Below are positions 8,339-16,734 of a stretch of 64,000 bases of DNA, one piece after another. This DNA comes from a virus. Under the pieces are notes generated by a model. It searched no databases. It was not told where the DNA came from and was given only the letters and a program-made list of their open reading frames with translations. How positions within the stretch are numbered: the stretch's first letter is position 1; every line of letters begins with the position of its first letter. The stretch covers positions 37,914 to 101,913 of the IMG/VR virus record IMGVR_UViG_3300031251_000004. One strand, written 5' to 3'. Both the position numbers and the translations under genes were made by a program.

Positions 8339-10744
8339 TTACACACTAATCCACATACCACCATCCCATACAACTGTAATTCCCTCATAATTCACAGCTA
8401 TTATATACGTGGCAGCCCCATCAATCATATTGCCATTACCATCAACTGTTATATTGTATGTTGCTGCACTTCCACGCCCATCTTTAATATCAAATGTCTG
8501 ACCAATCGTTGGAATCAATGGTAATGTCACAGTTATCATACCAGTCAATACACCAGCAGATATAACAGAATCCGTTGCAACCACGCCATAACTATTAGTA
8601 ATAACTGTTACGTTTTGTACAACACCCGAGTTCCCAATTTTCTTTGCTTCCCACGCACTATCTGCATTAACCCACGTCAATACATAACCATCTTCGCCAG
8701 CACCTAATACTTCTGGCAAAATAGGATTACCAGATAGTTTGGAAACAGTATTAGCACCAGTTGTTCCGGTAACATCACCGAGCATTGTTTGCTGTACTTG
8801 ATTTGCTGTTGGCAACATTCCGGTAACATGACTGCTTCCACCAGCAAGATTTACTGCAGCATATCCCAATGATGCTACTCCAGTAACAGTCAGCACACTT
8901 CCAGGAACAAGACTACCAGATATAGGAACAGTTGCTCCATTAATCTTTGCCACGGTTGGATTAGGATATGTATTCGACAAATCACCACCAGCAGCACCAG
9001 TTGGTACTGCCATTACATTCATCGGTCCCCATGTCATTCCATCCCAACCCAAAAACTGATTTACTACAGGACCGGCATCATTTACAGGATTCCCTTGCAA
9101 TCCGGTTACAATGGGATCTGGATATGTATTACCTAAATCTCCGGCAGCCAATCCAGTTGGTGGCAATGACGTTGGAATAGTAATTGTTGTTGGCTCCCAT
9201 AGAGTATCTGTTGCACTCCACACAAGAGATTGACCATCTGTTGGTGCAATTGACTTTACAGGATATCCCTGTATACCTATTACAGTTTGGGTTGTAGTAG
9301 TACCAGATAGATCACCACCGGCAGTAAATGCTGGCGTTACACTTAACCCAGACCATTCATATCCATCATATACAAAATACTGACCAACCGTAGGTAATGT
9401 GTTTGATACTGGAACTCCTTGTATTTGAATTACGGTTGGATCTGGGTAATAACCATCTAGATCACCTCTTGCTGGTCCGGTTGGCGTGCTGGTAAATGAT
9501 ATTGTTGCTGGTTGCCAGGCAATACCAGAATACTCTAATATCTGACCCGTCGTTGGAACTATTGGCGCTACCGGAATACCACGTAATGCTGATACAGTTG
9601 ATGTATTAGTAAATCCTGTAACATCACCAGACATTGCTTGATCTGCTTGATTAGCCGTTGGTAATATGCCAGTAACGGACAATGTAAGATCAACTAATCC
9701 GTATCGTAATGCACTACCACCACTAACTTGTAAAACATTACCAACTACAAGACTACCACTAACAGGAACTGCTGCTCCATTTATTTTAACTACCTGTGAG
9801 GTTGTAGCAGTTCCAATAACATCACCAAGTAGTGTTTGTGGTGCTTGATTACTTGCTGGTAATAGACCTTCAACATAATTACTACCACCAGCGAGATTTA
9901 TTGGAGCATAGTTTAGAAACGAACTACCAAATACCTGTAATACATATCCGTCAGTTAGACTGCCAGCAGCTGGAACGAATGCTCCATTTATTCTTCCAAC
10001 AGTTGGATTAGGATATGTACCAGAAAGATCCCCACCAGCAGAACCAGTTGGCGTTGAACTTGGAGAGCTTGGCGTCCACTCACCACCTATAAATGTTAGT
10101 ACTTGATTTGCTGTTGGCGTTGTTGAACTGACTGGTACTGTATATATACCAATAACTATTTGATTTGTAGCTGTACCAGAAAGATCTCCGCCTGGAATAA
10201 AACTATTACCTATTAATGGAACATAAGCATATCCATCTTGTGATACTAAAAACTGATTTGAGTAGCCATCAAAGTATATGATACCTTGACCAGGATTAGA
10301 CACATTTCCTAACGGTGCATCGATGGCATCAACGATTATCTTCCCATCAATTTCTAATAGCCCTGTAGTTTCTGATGCACTGTCTATTGGACCAGATACG
10401 ATACCGCCAGTTGTGGATATATTTTGCGCTAGAAAATTATTAGATCCGTTTGGAGTTGGTCCCCAGGAAGTTCCATTCCAGATTATTGTTTGTCCGGGTT
10501 CTGGAATACCAGAAGATATAATATTACCAGCGCCATTGGTATTGAATAGCACGCCCTCTAATGCATCTAGTCTAGCCCGTACCGTAGAATAAATACCCTG
10601 AGGTTTTACTCCAAGGGTGGCTTCTATAGCTAAAATTGCATCGCGCAAAATATTAACCGAACCTGCTTTTACAGGAGTAATATTATCCAATATCGTAGGT
10701 AGAGTAATGCTACTGTCTATTTGCGCGGGGAATTTAGTTGCCAT
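8339..10744 (-). CDS. Long tail-fibre protein of GD(L/V)xGT repeats
   Basis: 801 aa fibre protein on the strand opposite to its neighbours. An N-terminal module (about 1-70) has FPAQIDSSITLP, NILRDAILAIEATLG and YSTVRARLDALE, a pattern common at the head of phage fibre proteins. The shaft holds nine repeats of the type GGDLSGTYPNPTV, variously LGDVIGT, SGDVTGF, RGDLDGY and AGDLGNT, each usually followed by GxPVxxxxPTxGQxLxW. The last 85 residues form a separate C-terminal domain with FDIKDGRGSA. No strong Shine-Dalgarno is seen. The gene runs convergent with the adhesin array and divergent from the next fibre gene. The same repeat occurs once in each + strand fibre gene nearby, so all belong to one fibre system. 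Confidence 0.8.
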   Translation of the reverse strand: MATKFPAQIDSSITLPTILDNITPVKAGSVNILRDAILAIEATLGVKPQGIYSTVRARLDALEGVLFNTNGAGNIISSGIPEPGQTIIWNGTSWGPTPNGSNNFLAQNISTTGGIVSGPIDSASETTGLLEIDGKIIVDAIDAPLGNVSNPGQGIIYFDGYSNQFLVSQDGYAYVPLIGNSFIPGGDLSGTATNQIVIGIYTVPVSSTTPTANQVLTFIGGEWTPSSPSSTPTGSAGGDLSGTYPNPTVGRINGAFVPAAGSLTDGYVLQVFGSSFLNYAPINLAGGSNYVEGLLPASNQAPQTLLGDVIGTATTSQVVKINGAAVPVSGSLVVGNVLQVSGGSALRYGLVDLTLSVTGILPTANQADQAMSGDVTGFTNTSTVSALRGIPVAPIVPTTGQILEYSGIAWQPATISFTSTPTGPARGDLDGYYPDPTVIQIQGVPVSNTLPTVGQYFVYDGYEWSGLSVTPAFTAGGDLSGTTTTQTVIGIQGYPVKSIAPTDGQSLVWSATDTLWEPTTITIPTSLPPTGLAAGDLGNTYPDPIVTGLQGNPVNDAGPVVNQFLGWDGMTWGPMNVMAVPTGAAGGDLSNTYPNPTVAKINGATVPISGSLVPGSVLTVTGVASLGYAAVNLAGGSSHVTGMLPTANQVQQTMLGDVTGTTGANTVSKLSGNPILPEVLGAGEDGYVLTWVNADSAWEAKKIGNSGVVQNVTVITNSYGVVATDSVISAGVLTGMITVTLPLIPTIGQTFDIKDGRGSAATYNITVDGNGNMIDGAATYIIAVNYEGITVVWDGGMWISV

Positions 10745-10761
10745 AGGTATGCTTCAATAAT

Positions 10762-10787
10762 ATGCAACAATATCGATATTATTGCAT
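10762..10787. promoter_or_regulatory. Near-perfect palindrome between divergent fibre genes
   Basis: A 26-bp inverted repeat centred on TATCGATA (centre 10774/10775), with 12 of 13 base pairs matching. It fills most of the gap between the divergent start codons at 10744 and 10794. Such a site could bind a dimeric repressor or activator controlling both fibre genes, or form a cruciform. It has no T-tract, so it is unlikely to be a terminator. The function is inference. Confidence 0.45.
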
Positions 10788-10793
10788 TTCAAT

Positions 10794-11732
10794 ATGGCAA
10801 CTTCTTACATTATGCGCGCATTTAAAACTTCACTGCCGGATGGGTATGTATCTTGGGCGGTAATAAATGCTCCTGATTACACTGGTGAGTTCTCTGAATA
10901 TAATCCAGCAGAACTTATCGATATCACATTAGATTATTCTATACCAACGCGTGTAAATGGAACTGCCGGTCCGGTAATTGGTTATGCCGGTGGCGATTTA
11001 GCTGGGACTTTTCCAAATCCAACTGTAATTGGATTACAAACTAACCCGATTTCACAATTACAACCAACAGCAGGACAAGTACTTGCCTGGGATCAAGTAA
11101 GCAAAACTTGGATGCCAAAAACATTGCCGGGCAATATGGCAACTCCATTACAAGTAAACTCCGCCGTTATTACAAATCATACAGGAACATTAGCCGGTGT
11201 GTCATTTGCTCTAGCACCAAACGGATATGCGTTTCAGGTTCTTGGTGGAACTATGGTTTTAGCACCAATAAATGTTGGTGGAGGCGCGAATTATATTACA
11301 GGATATTTGCCAGTCGACAACGGCGGTAATACGATCAAATCGTATGAAATAACAGCAGTTGGAACCACAGTAAACACATCATTGACAACATTCCAAACAG
11401 TAGGATCTTTTTCAGTTGATCCAACAAGATTTTCACCTGCAAGCACCGGTGGAACAAGAACAATAACTCTTCAAGCAATACTTTCTACTACTGGCGTAAC
11501 AATGGAGTTGCAACTATACAATCTTGGAACAGGAATGTTAGTTTCTCTTGGCGGCGGAGATGTTTTTCAATCAGCAGATTTAATACCAACGTTATATACA
11601 TCACAGGATCTTACATCTCTTTTATCAAGTGAATTATCACAATACGAAGTTAGAATTAGACAGACAATTATTGGTACAGCTTTAGATCAATCAATTTGCG
11701 AAATGTGTAAATTACAAGTAGATTGGACTTAG
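10794..11732 (+). CDS. Short tail-fibre protein with one GGDLAGT repeat
   Basis: 312 aa from the ATG at 10794; an upstream TTG at 10782 would add four residues but lies inside the palindrome. Three parts are visible: an N-terminal module (about 1-50) with SLPDGYVSWAVINAPDYTG; one fibre repeat GGDLAGTFPNPTVIGL followed by QPTAGQVLAWD; and a C-terminal beta-rich domain (about 185-312) with RTITLQAILSTTGVTMELQL, a putative jelly-roll-like tip. The N-terminal module recurs at the C-terminus of the 116 aa protein encoded at 14970-15320. Probably a minor fibre or fibre connector. Confidence 0.65.
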   Translation: MATSYIMRAFKTSLPDGYVSWAVINAPDYTGEFSEYNPAELIDITLDYSIPTRVNGTAGPVIGYAGGDLAGTFPNPTVIGLQTNPISQLQPTAGQVLAWDQVSKTWMPKTLPGNMATPLQVNSAVITNHTGTLAGVSFALAPNGYAFQVLGGTMVLAPINVGGGANYITGYLPVDNGGNTIKSYEITAVGTTVNTSLTTFQTVGSFSVDPTRFSPASTGGTRTITLQAILSTTGVTMELQLYNLGTGMLVSLGGGDVFQSADLIPTLYTSQDLTSLLSSELSQYEVRIRQTIIGTALDQSICEMCKLQVDWT

Positions 11733-11736
11733 TCTA

Positions 11737-12675
11737 ATGGTATTACAGTTTTTTCAGAATATAAATCCATCAAGCGTTACGGATGCTATATTTAGATGGA
11801 AACAGATTATGGTTGCCCACGGTTGGACAATACCACAATCATCCGATGCAAGCACGTATAATACTGGCGATGTCATAACATCTTCCAATTCAGGACCAGG
11901 TGGATTAGCTAATGAGCGTGCGTGGTTCGTAATAAAACAACCATCCAGTTCAAGATCGTTATGTCTCCAACGAGGATTTGGCGATATTTATTGGAGAATA
12001 AAATACAGCGTTGGAGGATTTGGTTTTGGATCGCCATCAGCAATACATGTACCAGACGGTAATACAAATGACGAGAATATCATATTCGGAAGAGGAACAG
12101 ATTCAGTACCAGTATATGGTTATTTTAGCGCAGGAATAAATACAATACAAATCGCAATAGATAGTGCTATGCCATTTGGATTCTACTTTCTAACTTATCC
12201 AAGCAGCGCTCCTTATCTTGGTAATGTGATTATGTTAGACCCACTAATAAATATACCAGTACAGGATCAAGATCCTTATATCATATATATTGACAACACA
12301 ACTTATTCCTTAAAGAATAAGGGAATAAACGGAACATTCAGCTCACATGCACGAGGATATTTTAGATATGGGACAGATGAACAATTATTTACCAGGATAC
12401 CTGCGGCTAACTATTATGGCGCAAATAAAACAGTAATACCGGCATCACTACCAGTAAATCCAATAAATGGTAATGATGATATGTTTCCGATTTTTTATAT
12501 ACTATCTGCATCTGCTGGTATACGAGGTGAACAATACAAAGGCATGTCATCATTTTTAAAATGGTGCGGAACAACCAGACCATGCGGAACGCTTGTTCAA
12601 TTAGCATCACCTGGTGATAGGGTAATTTTTGGAGATGTTAATTTACCTTGGAATAATACAGTGGTGTCAACATGA
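11737..12675 (+). CDS. Unrecognised fibre-region protein, paralogue A of three
   Basis: 312 aa. First of three tandem paralogues sharing a start of the type FxxNxxPxxxxDAIFxWKxxM followed by GW, the motif (N/D/T)xRAWFxIxxPxSxR, W-R-I/V-KYS, and a conserved ending KWCGTxRxxxxxxxLxxPGDRVxxxxxxLPWNNT. I do not recognise the family. Position inside the fibre cluster and strict length conservation suggest a virion or tail-tip protein. The ATG follows the previous stop by 4 bases; no clear Shine-Dalgarno, so translation may be coupled. Confidence 0.6.
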   Translation: MVLQFFQNINPSSVTDAIFRWKQIMVAHGWTIPQSSDASTYNTGDVITSSNSGPGGLANERAWFVIKQPSSSRSLCLQRGFGDIYWRIKYSVGGFGFGSPSAIHVPDGNTNDENIIFGRGTDSVPVYGYFSAGINTIQIAIDSAMPFGFYFLTYPSSAPYLGNVIMLDPLINIPVQDQDPYIIYIDNTTYSLKNKGINGTFSSHARGYFRYGTDEQLFTRIPAANYYGANKTVIPASLPVNPINGNDDMFPIFYILSASAGIRGEQYKGMSSFLKWCGTTRPCGTLVQLASPGDRVIFGDVNLPWNNTVVST

Positions 12676-13658
12676 CAATGCAATTTCAAACTAACTATCT
12701 TCCAACTACTGGCTCGGATGCAATTTTTCAATTCAAGACTTTTCTTGTTAGCGTTATGGGCTGGACTGTAATTCAATCATCGGATGGAACAACGGTATAT
12801 TCTGGTGATGGATTGTATCATTATCATCCTGGACCAAACGGATTAGCAAATGACAGAGCTTGGTTCACAATTCAAGTCGCCGGCTCAACAAGACAATTTA
12901 GTTTCCAACACGTTGACAATGTAATTGATATATTCACAAATAAGACTTGGAGAATAAAATATAGTTATTTTGGATTTGATACACCAAATTATCTTAGACC
13001 ATTCGTTGCAACTCCACATTCATCCAGTGGCGATGATCAAGTTATCTATGGTGGTGGTACAGATACATTTCCAACATTCGGAACATTATTTAAACAAGAC
13101 GGAACATACACACAACAAATTATGGGAGACCCTGCGACTAATGCGGTATGTTTCTTTTGTCATACTAATGAAATGGTTATACCGCCAACCGCATTTGTAT
13201 TCGATGCGATGGCAACAGGAAGTTATGATCCTAGTGATATTGAACCATACATAACTTATGTATCCGGTAATACATTAAATACTTTCAGCGTAGCAGATCT
13301 GAATGACAATACCGCTCCATATTGTCCTGGCGGCTGGTTATACAAAGGATTACCAGGAGAAGGGTTTGCCAAGATTCCAGGATTAACATTTGCTAATTAT
13401 GATAGTGGATATTCAGTTCCATATAATATTGGAAGCAACTCATATACATTCCAGGATCAGTTTTTCCCAATTGTGTACGCTCGACCAACACTCACGCCTC
13501 CTGTGCCACCAGCTGGATATAAAGGAGTATCTTCATTAATGCAATGGTGTGGTACTCAACGCGTTAAATTAGGGGTAATAGGATTAGCTGCACCAGGAGA
13601 TCATGTTATAGTAAATAACGTCGTACTGCCTTGGAATAATACAGCATTAATAACATAA
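12672..13658 (+). CDS. Unrecognised fibre-region protein, paralogue B of three
   Basis: 328 aa, overlapping the previous gene by ATGA. It shares DAIFQFKTFLVSVMGW, NDRAWFTIQVAGSTRQF, WRIKYSYFGF, YKGVSSLMQWCGTQR and the terminal PWNNT with its neighbours. The middle (about 110-250) is the most variable part and may hold the specific surface. Function not recognised; a tail or fibre-associated structural role is inferred from position. Confidence 0.6.
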   Translation: MTMQFQTNYLPTTGSDAIFQFKTFLVSVMGWTVIQSSDGTTVYSGDGLYHYHPGPNGLANDRAWFTIQVAGSTRQFSFQHVDNVIDIFTNKTWRIKYSYFGFDTPNYLRPFVATPHSSSGDDQVIYGGGTDTFPTFGTLFKQDGTYTQQIMGDPATNAVCFFCHTNEMVIPPTAFVFDAMATGSYDPSDIEPYITYVSGNTLNTFSVADLNDNTAPYCPGGWLYKGLPGEGFAKIPGLTFANYDSGYSVPYNIGSNSYTFQDQFFPIVYARPTLTPPVPPAGYKGVSSLMQWCGTQRVKLGVIGLAAPGDHVIVNNVVLPWNNTALIT

Positions 13659-13670
13659 CGGAGAGTTTCA

Positions 13671-14672
13671 ATGACATATCAGTTTAATCAAAATCTTACA
13701 CCAACCGACGGATGCAATGCTATTTTCTTATGGAAACAATTCATGGTTGGAGCGCCTGGATGGTCAGTTATTGCCTCTTCTGATGGCACGACAAACGCTA
13801 ATAGCGATGTTATTACATCAGGTGGTACAGGAGCTGGTGGATTACTAAATACCAGAGCATGGTTCGTTATCAAACAGCCTGCTTCAACAAGACAGTTTTG
13901 CTTTCAGACAATAGGCGTTCACGCACCACCAGCTAGCCCAAATGCTGCAATGTGGAGGGTAAAATATTCTCCAACAGGATTCATAAATGGTGGAGGTCCA
14001 ACAATAACCCCAACGGCAAACACAAGTTCATTTACCGGAGTTGAAGACGCCGGAGTAGTCCTTGGTTCTGCAATAGGCACAGATGCCTCCCCACTTGGAG
14101 CAGCGCTATTCGGATTAGACGGCACATACAGAATGCATATGATGGCAGATGATACTGCACCAAATGGATTTTATTGGTTCTGCACAACTATACCAACAAC
14201 CAGTATATCATCAGGATTCTGTTTTGACCCACTTGCAACTGGAACATTTCCTGGTGGTGATACCGATCCTTATGTCGTATATCACGCAACAAACTCATTT
14301 GCTAAAATTCTTTCAATAACAGGTCAAACAACTGCACCGTTGAGCTTTCTAAGGAGAGGTATGACTGGTGAAACATTTGATCATTTAGCAGCCGGTATGT
14401 TCTGTGCAGACAGCGGTAATACACCACTAATAGGCGGATTACCATCTAATCCAACCAATGGAACAGACGATCTCTTGCCAATGATTTATGCTAGACCAAC
14501 ATTATGGAATAGCGTTGGACAACCATCAGGCTATAAGGGGGTTGCATCACTTGTCAAATGGTGCAGCACTGCTAGAACTACGACAGACATGCTTTCAGTT
14601 GTAACGCCTGGTGACAGGATCGTTGTTGGTAATTCCACTTTTCCATGGAATAATGTTAACCCAAGCATATAA
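13671..14672 (+). CDS. Unrecognised fibre-region protein, paralogue C of three
   Basis: 333 aa with GGAG 8 bases before the ATG. It carries the family marks: CNAIFLWKQFMVGAPGW, NTRAWFVIKQPASTRQF, MWRVKYSPTGF, YKGVASLVKWCSTAR, PGDRIVVGN and FPWNN. It is the longest of the three, with an insertion around residues 100-135 rich in Thr, Pro and Gly. Proposed structural protein; no enzyme motif is seen. Confidence 0.6.
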   Translation: MTYQFNQNLTPTDGCNAIFLWKQFMVGAPGWSVIASSDGTTNANSDVITSGGTGAGGLLNTRAWFVIKQPASTRQFCFQTIGVHAPPASPNAAMWRVKYSPTGFINGGGPTITPTANTSSFTGVEDAGVVLGSAIGTDASPLGAALFGLDGTYRMHMMADDTAPNGFYWFCTTIPTTSISSGFCFDPLATGTFPGGDTDPYVVYHATNSFAKILSITGQTTAPLSFLRRGMTGETFDHLAAGMFCADSGNTPLIGGLPSNPTNGTDDLLPMIYARPTLWNSVGQPSGYKGVASLVKWCSTARTTTDMLSVVTPGDRIVVGNSTFPWNNVNPSI

Positions 14673-14681
14673 TAGGTAAAT

Positions 14682-14957
14682 ATGGTTGTTGGAAATGATT
14701 ATGTAACACCATTCGCTATACTCACTTTTGCTGTATATGGATTAAAACCATATTCTGCCGAGGATTTAGTCAGTGACTTTTTTACTGAATCAACTTCAAC
14801 TCAGGCGTTTTTAGCACAATCATTATTAGATTCATCATTTATCTCTATTGAATCAACGACAACACGACCGTTTTTATGTGAATTACTTTCGGAGTCATCG
14901 TTTAATTCACAAGAGTCAAGCGCCATAACACCATTTGAAGTAGGATGTTTTTCTTAG
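14682..14957 (+). CDS. Small repeat protein (PF-x-x-E-x-L-x-x-x-x-F type)
   Basis: 91 aa built almost entirely of about 24-residue repeats: KPYSAEDLVSDFFTES, QAFLAQSLLDSSFISIES, RPFLCELLSESSFNSQES and a last partial TPFEVG. AGGT precedes the ATG. The next gene starts in the same reading frame after tandem TAG-TAA stops and carries more of the same repeat, so the two are tandem relatives. Family not recognised; a small virion or fibre-assembly role is only a guess from position. Confidence 0.5.
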   Translation: MVVGNDYVTPFAILTFAVYGLKPYSAEDLVSDFFTESTSTQAFLAQSLLDSSFISIESTTTRPFLCELLSESSFNSQESSAITPFEVGCFS

Positions 14958-14969
14958 TAAGGAATACCA

Positions 14970-15320
14970 ATGGGCGCAGAATGTTTATCCGATGGAAGTT
15001 TTACATTAGTTGAAGGGATCATATCTCCATTCAGTGCTGAATCACTAATTGATGATCAATTTACTCTTAGTTATGGAAATATGGTTCCATTCATTGGAAC
15101 ATTTTGGGGATGCAGTACTATAAATGGAGAACCTTGTGGCAACATTGCTACATACTATAAAATGATTGCACGAGATCCGGACTGCACATCGTTATCATAT
15201 GTATCTTGGGTAGTATTAAATCAACCCGATATTGACGGATCTATGTATACGGGTCCAAGATGCGGTACAAGTAGCTTGCAAGATATAGCAATAGAAGCTA
15301 AATGGATTATACAACTATAA
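14970..15320 (+). CDS. Small repeat protein with fibre-type C-terminal module
   Basis: 116 aa. The N-terminal half repeats the motif of the previous gene (AECLSDGSFTLVEG, SPFSAESLIDDQFTL). The C-terminal half has ATYYKMIARDPDCTSLSYVSW, matching the N-terminal module of the fibre protein encoded at 10794, so it may be an interaction module. AAGGA lies before the ATG. Its end overlaps the convergent ATPase gene by 14 bases and no terminator is visible, so the two transcripts would run into each other. Confidence 0.5.
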   Translation: MGAECLSDGSFTLVEGIISPFSAESLIDDQFTLSYGNMVPFIGTFWGCSTINGEPCGNIATYYKMIARDPDCTSLSYVSWVVLNQPDIDGSMYTGPRCGTSSLQDIAIEAKWIIQL

Positions 15321-15855
15321 GCGACATAACGGCATCAATAAATCTAATACGCTCCTGAGCGCTATCTGTACTTATATTATAGTATTTGATTGAAAACATT
15401 TCCAATAATAATTTAAGCATAGAATCGATACTAACTACCGCATCCCAATTTAATTGTTCACGAACACCATCACTTTTTAGTGTTGCTTTTGATGGTCGAA
15501 CGAAGAATATGGTTGCGTCTTTTAGGGCTGTTATGTATTGCTCGAACTCTGGTCGTTTGACGAGTTCGTTTACTATTGTTGAATGTTGAGCCGAATAGGC
15601 AACTGCGTCAAGAAGCGACCTATCAGCCACAAATGATGTTAGTTTAGATTCTTCTAGTAATTGACGGTTGAACACCTCTGTTTGATATGAGTTAACTGTT
15701 TCAATATCGGAACGCAGTGAATCAATTTGAAGTTCTCGTTCGCTTAGCACTTGTCTAGCACATTCAGGAAGTATAGGTAATTTATACTTTTCTGATGTAT
15801 AACGAGTTAGAGTTGTTTTGCCTGTTGATTGGGCACCAACATAATAAACTTTCAT
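15307..15855 (-). CDS. NadR-like AAA ATPase/kinase
   Basis: 182 aa P-loop protein. Walker A is GAQSTGKTTLT at residues 8-18. ADRSLLDAVAYS (about 97-108) matches the second conserved motif of the AAA_28 family, the kinase fold of NadR ribosylnicotinamide kinase and related small-molecule kinases. Length fits a single kinase domain; the N-terminal adenylyltransferase domain of cellular NadR is absent. In a phage it could phosphorylate nicotinamide riboside or another nucleoside; the substrate cannot be read here. It is last in the - strand operon and convergent with the fibre cluster. Confidence 0.65.
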   Translation of the reverse strand: MKVYYVGAQSTGKTTLTRYTSEKYKLPILPECARQVLSERELQIDSLRSDIETVNSYQTEVFNRQLLEESKLTSFVADRSLLDAVAYSAQHSTIVNELVKRPEFEQYITALKDATIFFVRPSKATLKSDGVREQLNWDAVVSIDSMLKLLLEMFSIKYYNISTDSAQERIRFIDAVMSLIVV

Positions 15856-15874
15856 AATTTATTTTCTTTCTAAT

Positions 15875-16543
15875 TTATAATACGACGAAATCTCTATCAA
15901 TTAATAATACTAATGTGGTTGCGTCTTTTGCGAACCCAAGTTTCTGAACTATATTGCCAGGATTTGATGGCGGGGTAGCAGAATATTTTCCTGGGATTAC
16001 ATCTAAATAATAAGTTGCCGTTGTTATCAATCCTGATTGCCCTGTTAGTTCTCCATAATACATTACTACTGCTTGTGTTAGTGATGGCTTAGATTGAACA
16101 ACGCCAATTACTGGTTGAGCAAATGGTTCGAATGCATATGCCTGATCTACATAATCTGATGAAGTTAAATACACAACATCATTAACATTAACATTTGTTG
16201 AACAAGCGTATGTTCCTGATACTGCACCAGATTGTTCGAATGGATTACCAGTTCCATTAGTTATACCATTACGATTTAAAAATCCAGTGAATACCGGATC
16301 GAATGACATTAAGTTTACATTACTCTGAAACGCTTTTATACTCTTTGTCCGAAATTTATGATATAACTCGCCTTTTATTAAGGATGATTTTATTTCTTCC
16401 TCTGATATACCGCGTATCTTCATTAGATCAATATAAGCGCCTGGACCGACTGGATTATTGAATATATTAATCCATCTGGTAGTAATATTTTGCACTACAA
16501 ATGTAATATCAGTAGGATTTTTTCTGTAAGCAAAAACATTCAT
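15875..16543 (-). CDS. Probable virion structural protein
   Basis: 222 aa, no enzyme motif. The C-terminal half (about 95-222) is a beta-rich domain with QPVIGVVQSKPS, VMYYGELTGQ and a YLDVIPGKYSATPP turn ending DATTLVLLIDRDFVVL, a style seen in phage decoration and fibre-associated domains. The ATG has no Shine-Dalgarno; instead a 21-bp promoter-like element ends 3 bases before it. The gene sits between the ATPase and methionine aminopeptidase genes but may be expressed separately from that element. Confidence 0.5.
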   Translation of the reverse strand: MNVFAYRKNPTDITFVVQNITTRWINIFNNPVGPGAYIDLMKIRGISEEEIKSSLIKGELYHKFRTKSIKAFQSNVNLMSFDPVFTGFLNRNGITNGTGNPFEQSGAVSGTYACSTNVNVNDVVYLTSSDYVDQAYAFEPFAQPVIGVVQSKPSLTQAVVMYYGELTGQSGLITTATYYLDVIPGKYSATPPSNPGNIVQKLGFAKDATTLVLLIDRDFVVL

Positions 16544-16546
16544 ATC

Positions 16547-16567
16547 AATATAATACGAAAAAATTAG
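16547..16567 (-). promoter_or_regulatory. Candidate phage promoter, copy A
   Basis: Reading along the - strand, this 21-bp element contains TTTTTTCGTATTATATT and differs by one base from 20317-20337. It ends 3 bases before the ATG of a gene with no Shine-Dalgarno. If it acts as a -10 region the transcript would be leaderless or nearly so. The phage-encoded sigma factor is a possible reader. A weaker match (TCGTATTATAAATT at 15872-15885) lies before the next gene. Confidence 0.45.
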
Positions 16568-16734
16568 CCTATTTGTATTAGTTCATTGAACTGTTGAGCA
16601 GTTAGTTCGACTGAATTAGCAATAGTTTCTAATGGCTTATCATTATTTTTTGCTACGATCGTTATTATGATTTTATTTGGAGATGAAGATTTAGATACTT
16701 CTATATAGGAATGATCTTTGAATTGAATTTTCAT
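16564..16734 (-). CDS. Small hypothetical protein (56 aa)
   Basis: Short gene running from an ATG that overlaps the stop of the methionine aminopeptidase gene (ATGA) to a TAA. The product begins MKIQFKDHSYIEVSKSSS and ends ELTAQQFNELIQIG. It has the composition of a real small protein: an amphipathic beta-hairpin-like start and a helical end. The ATGA overlap typical of this phage supports it being translated. Function unknown. Confidence 0.6.
   Translation of the reverse strand: MKIQFKDHSYIEVSKSSSPNKIIITIVAKNNDKPLETIANSVELTAQQFNELIQIG

Noticed and set aside
8336-10793. Invertible DNA cassette around the flipped fibre gene
   Set aside because: No inverted repeats of useful length flank the segment and no invertase gene is in the window, so simple opposite orientation is the safer reading.
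14682-15320. One gene split by a recent stop codon or readthrough
   Set aside because: The two frames are in phase, but there are two adjacent stops (TAG-TAA), and the second gene has its own AAGGA and ATG. Separate genes are simpler.
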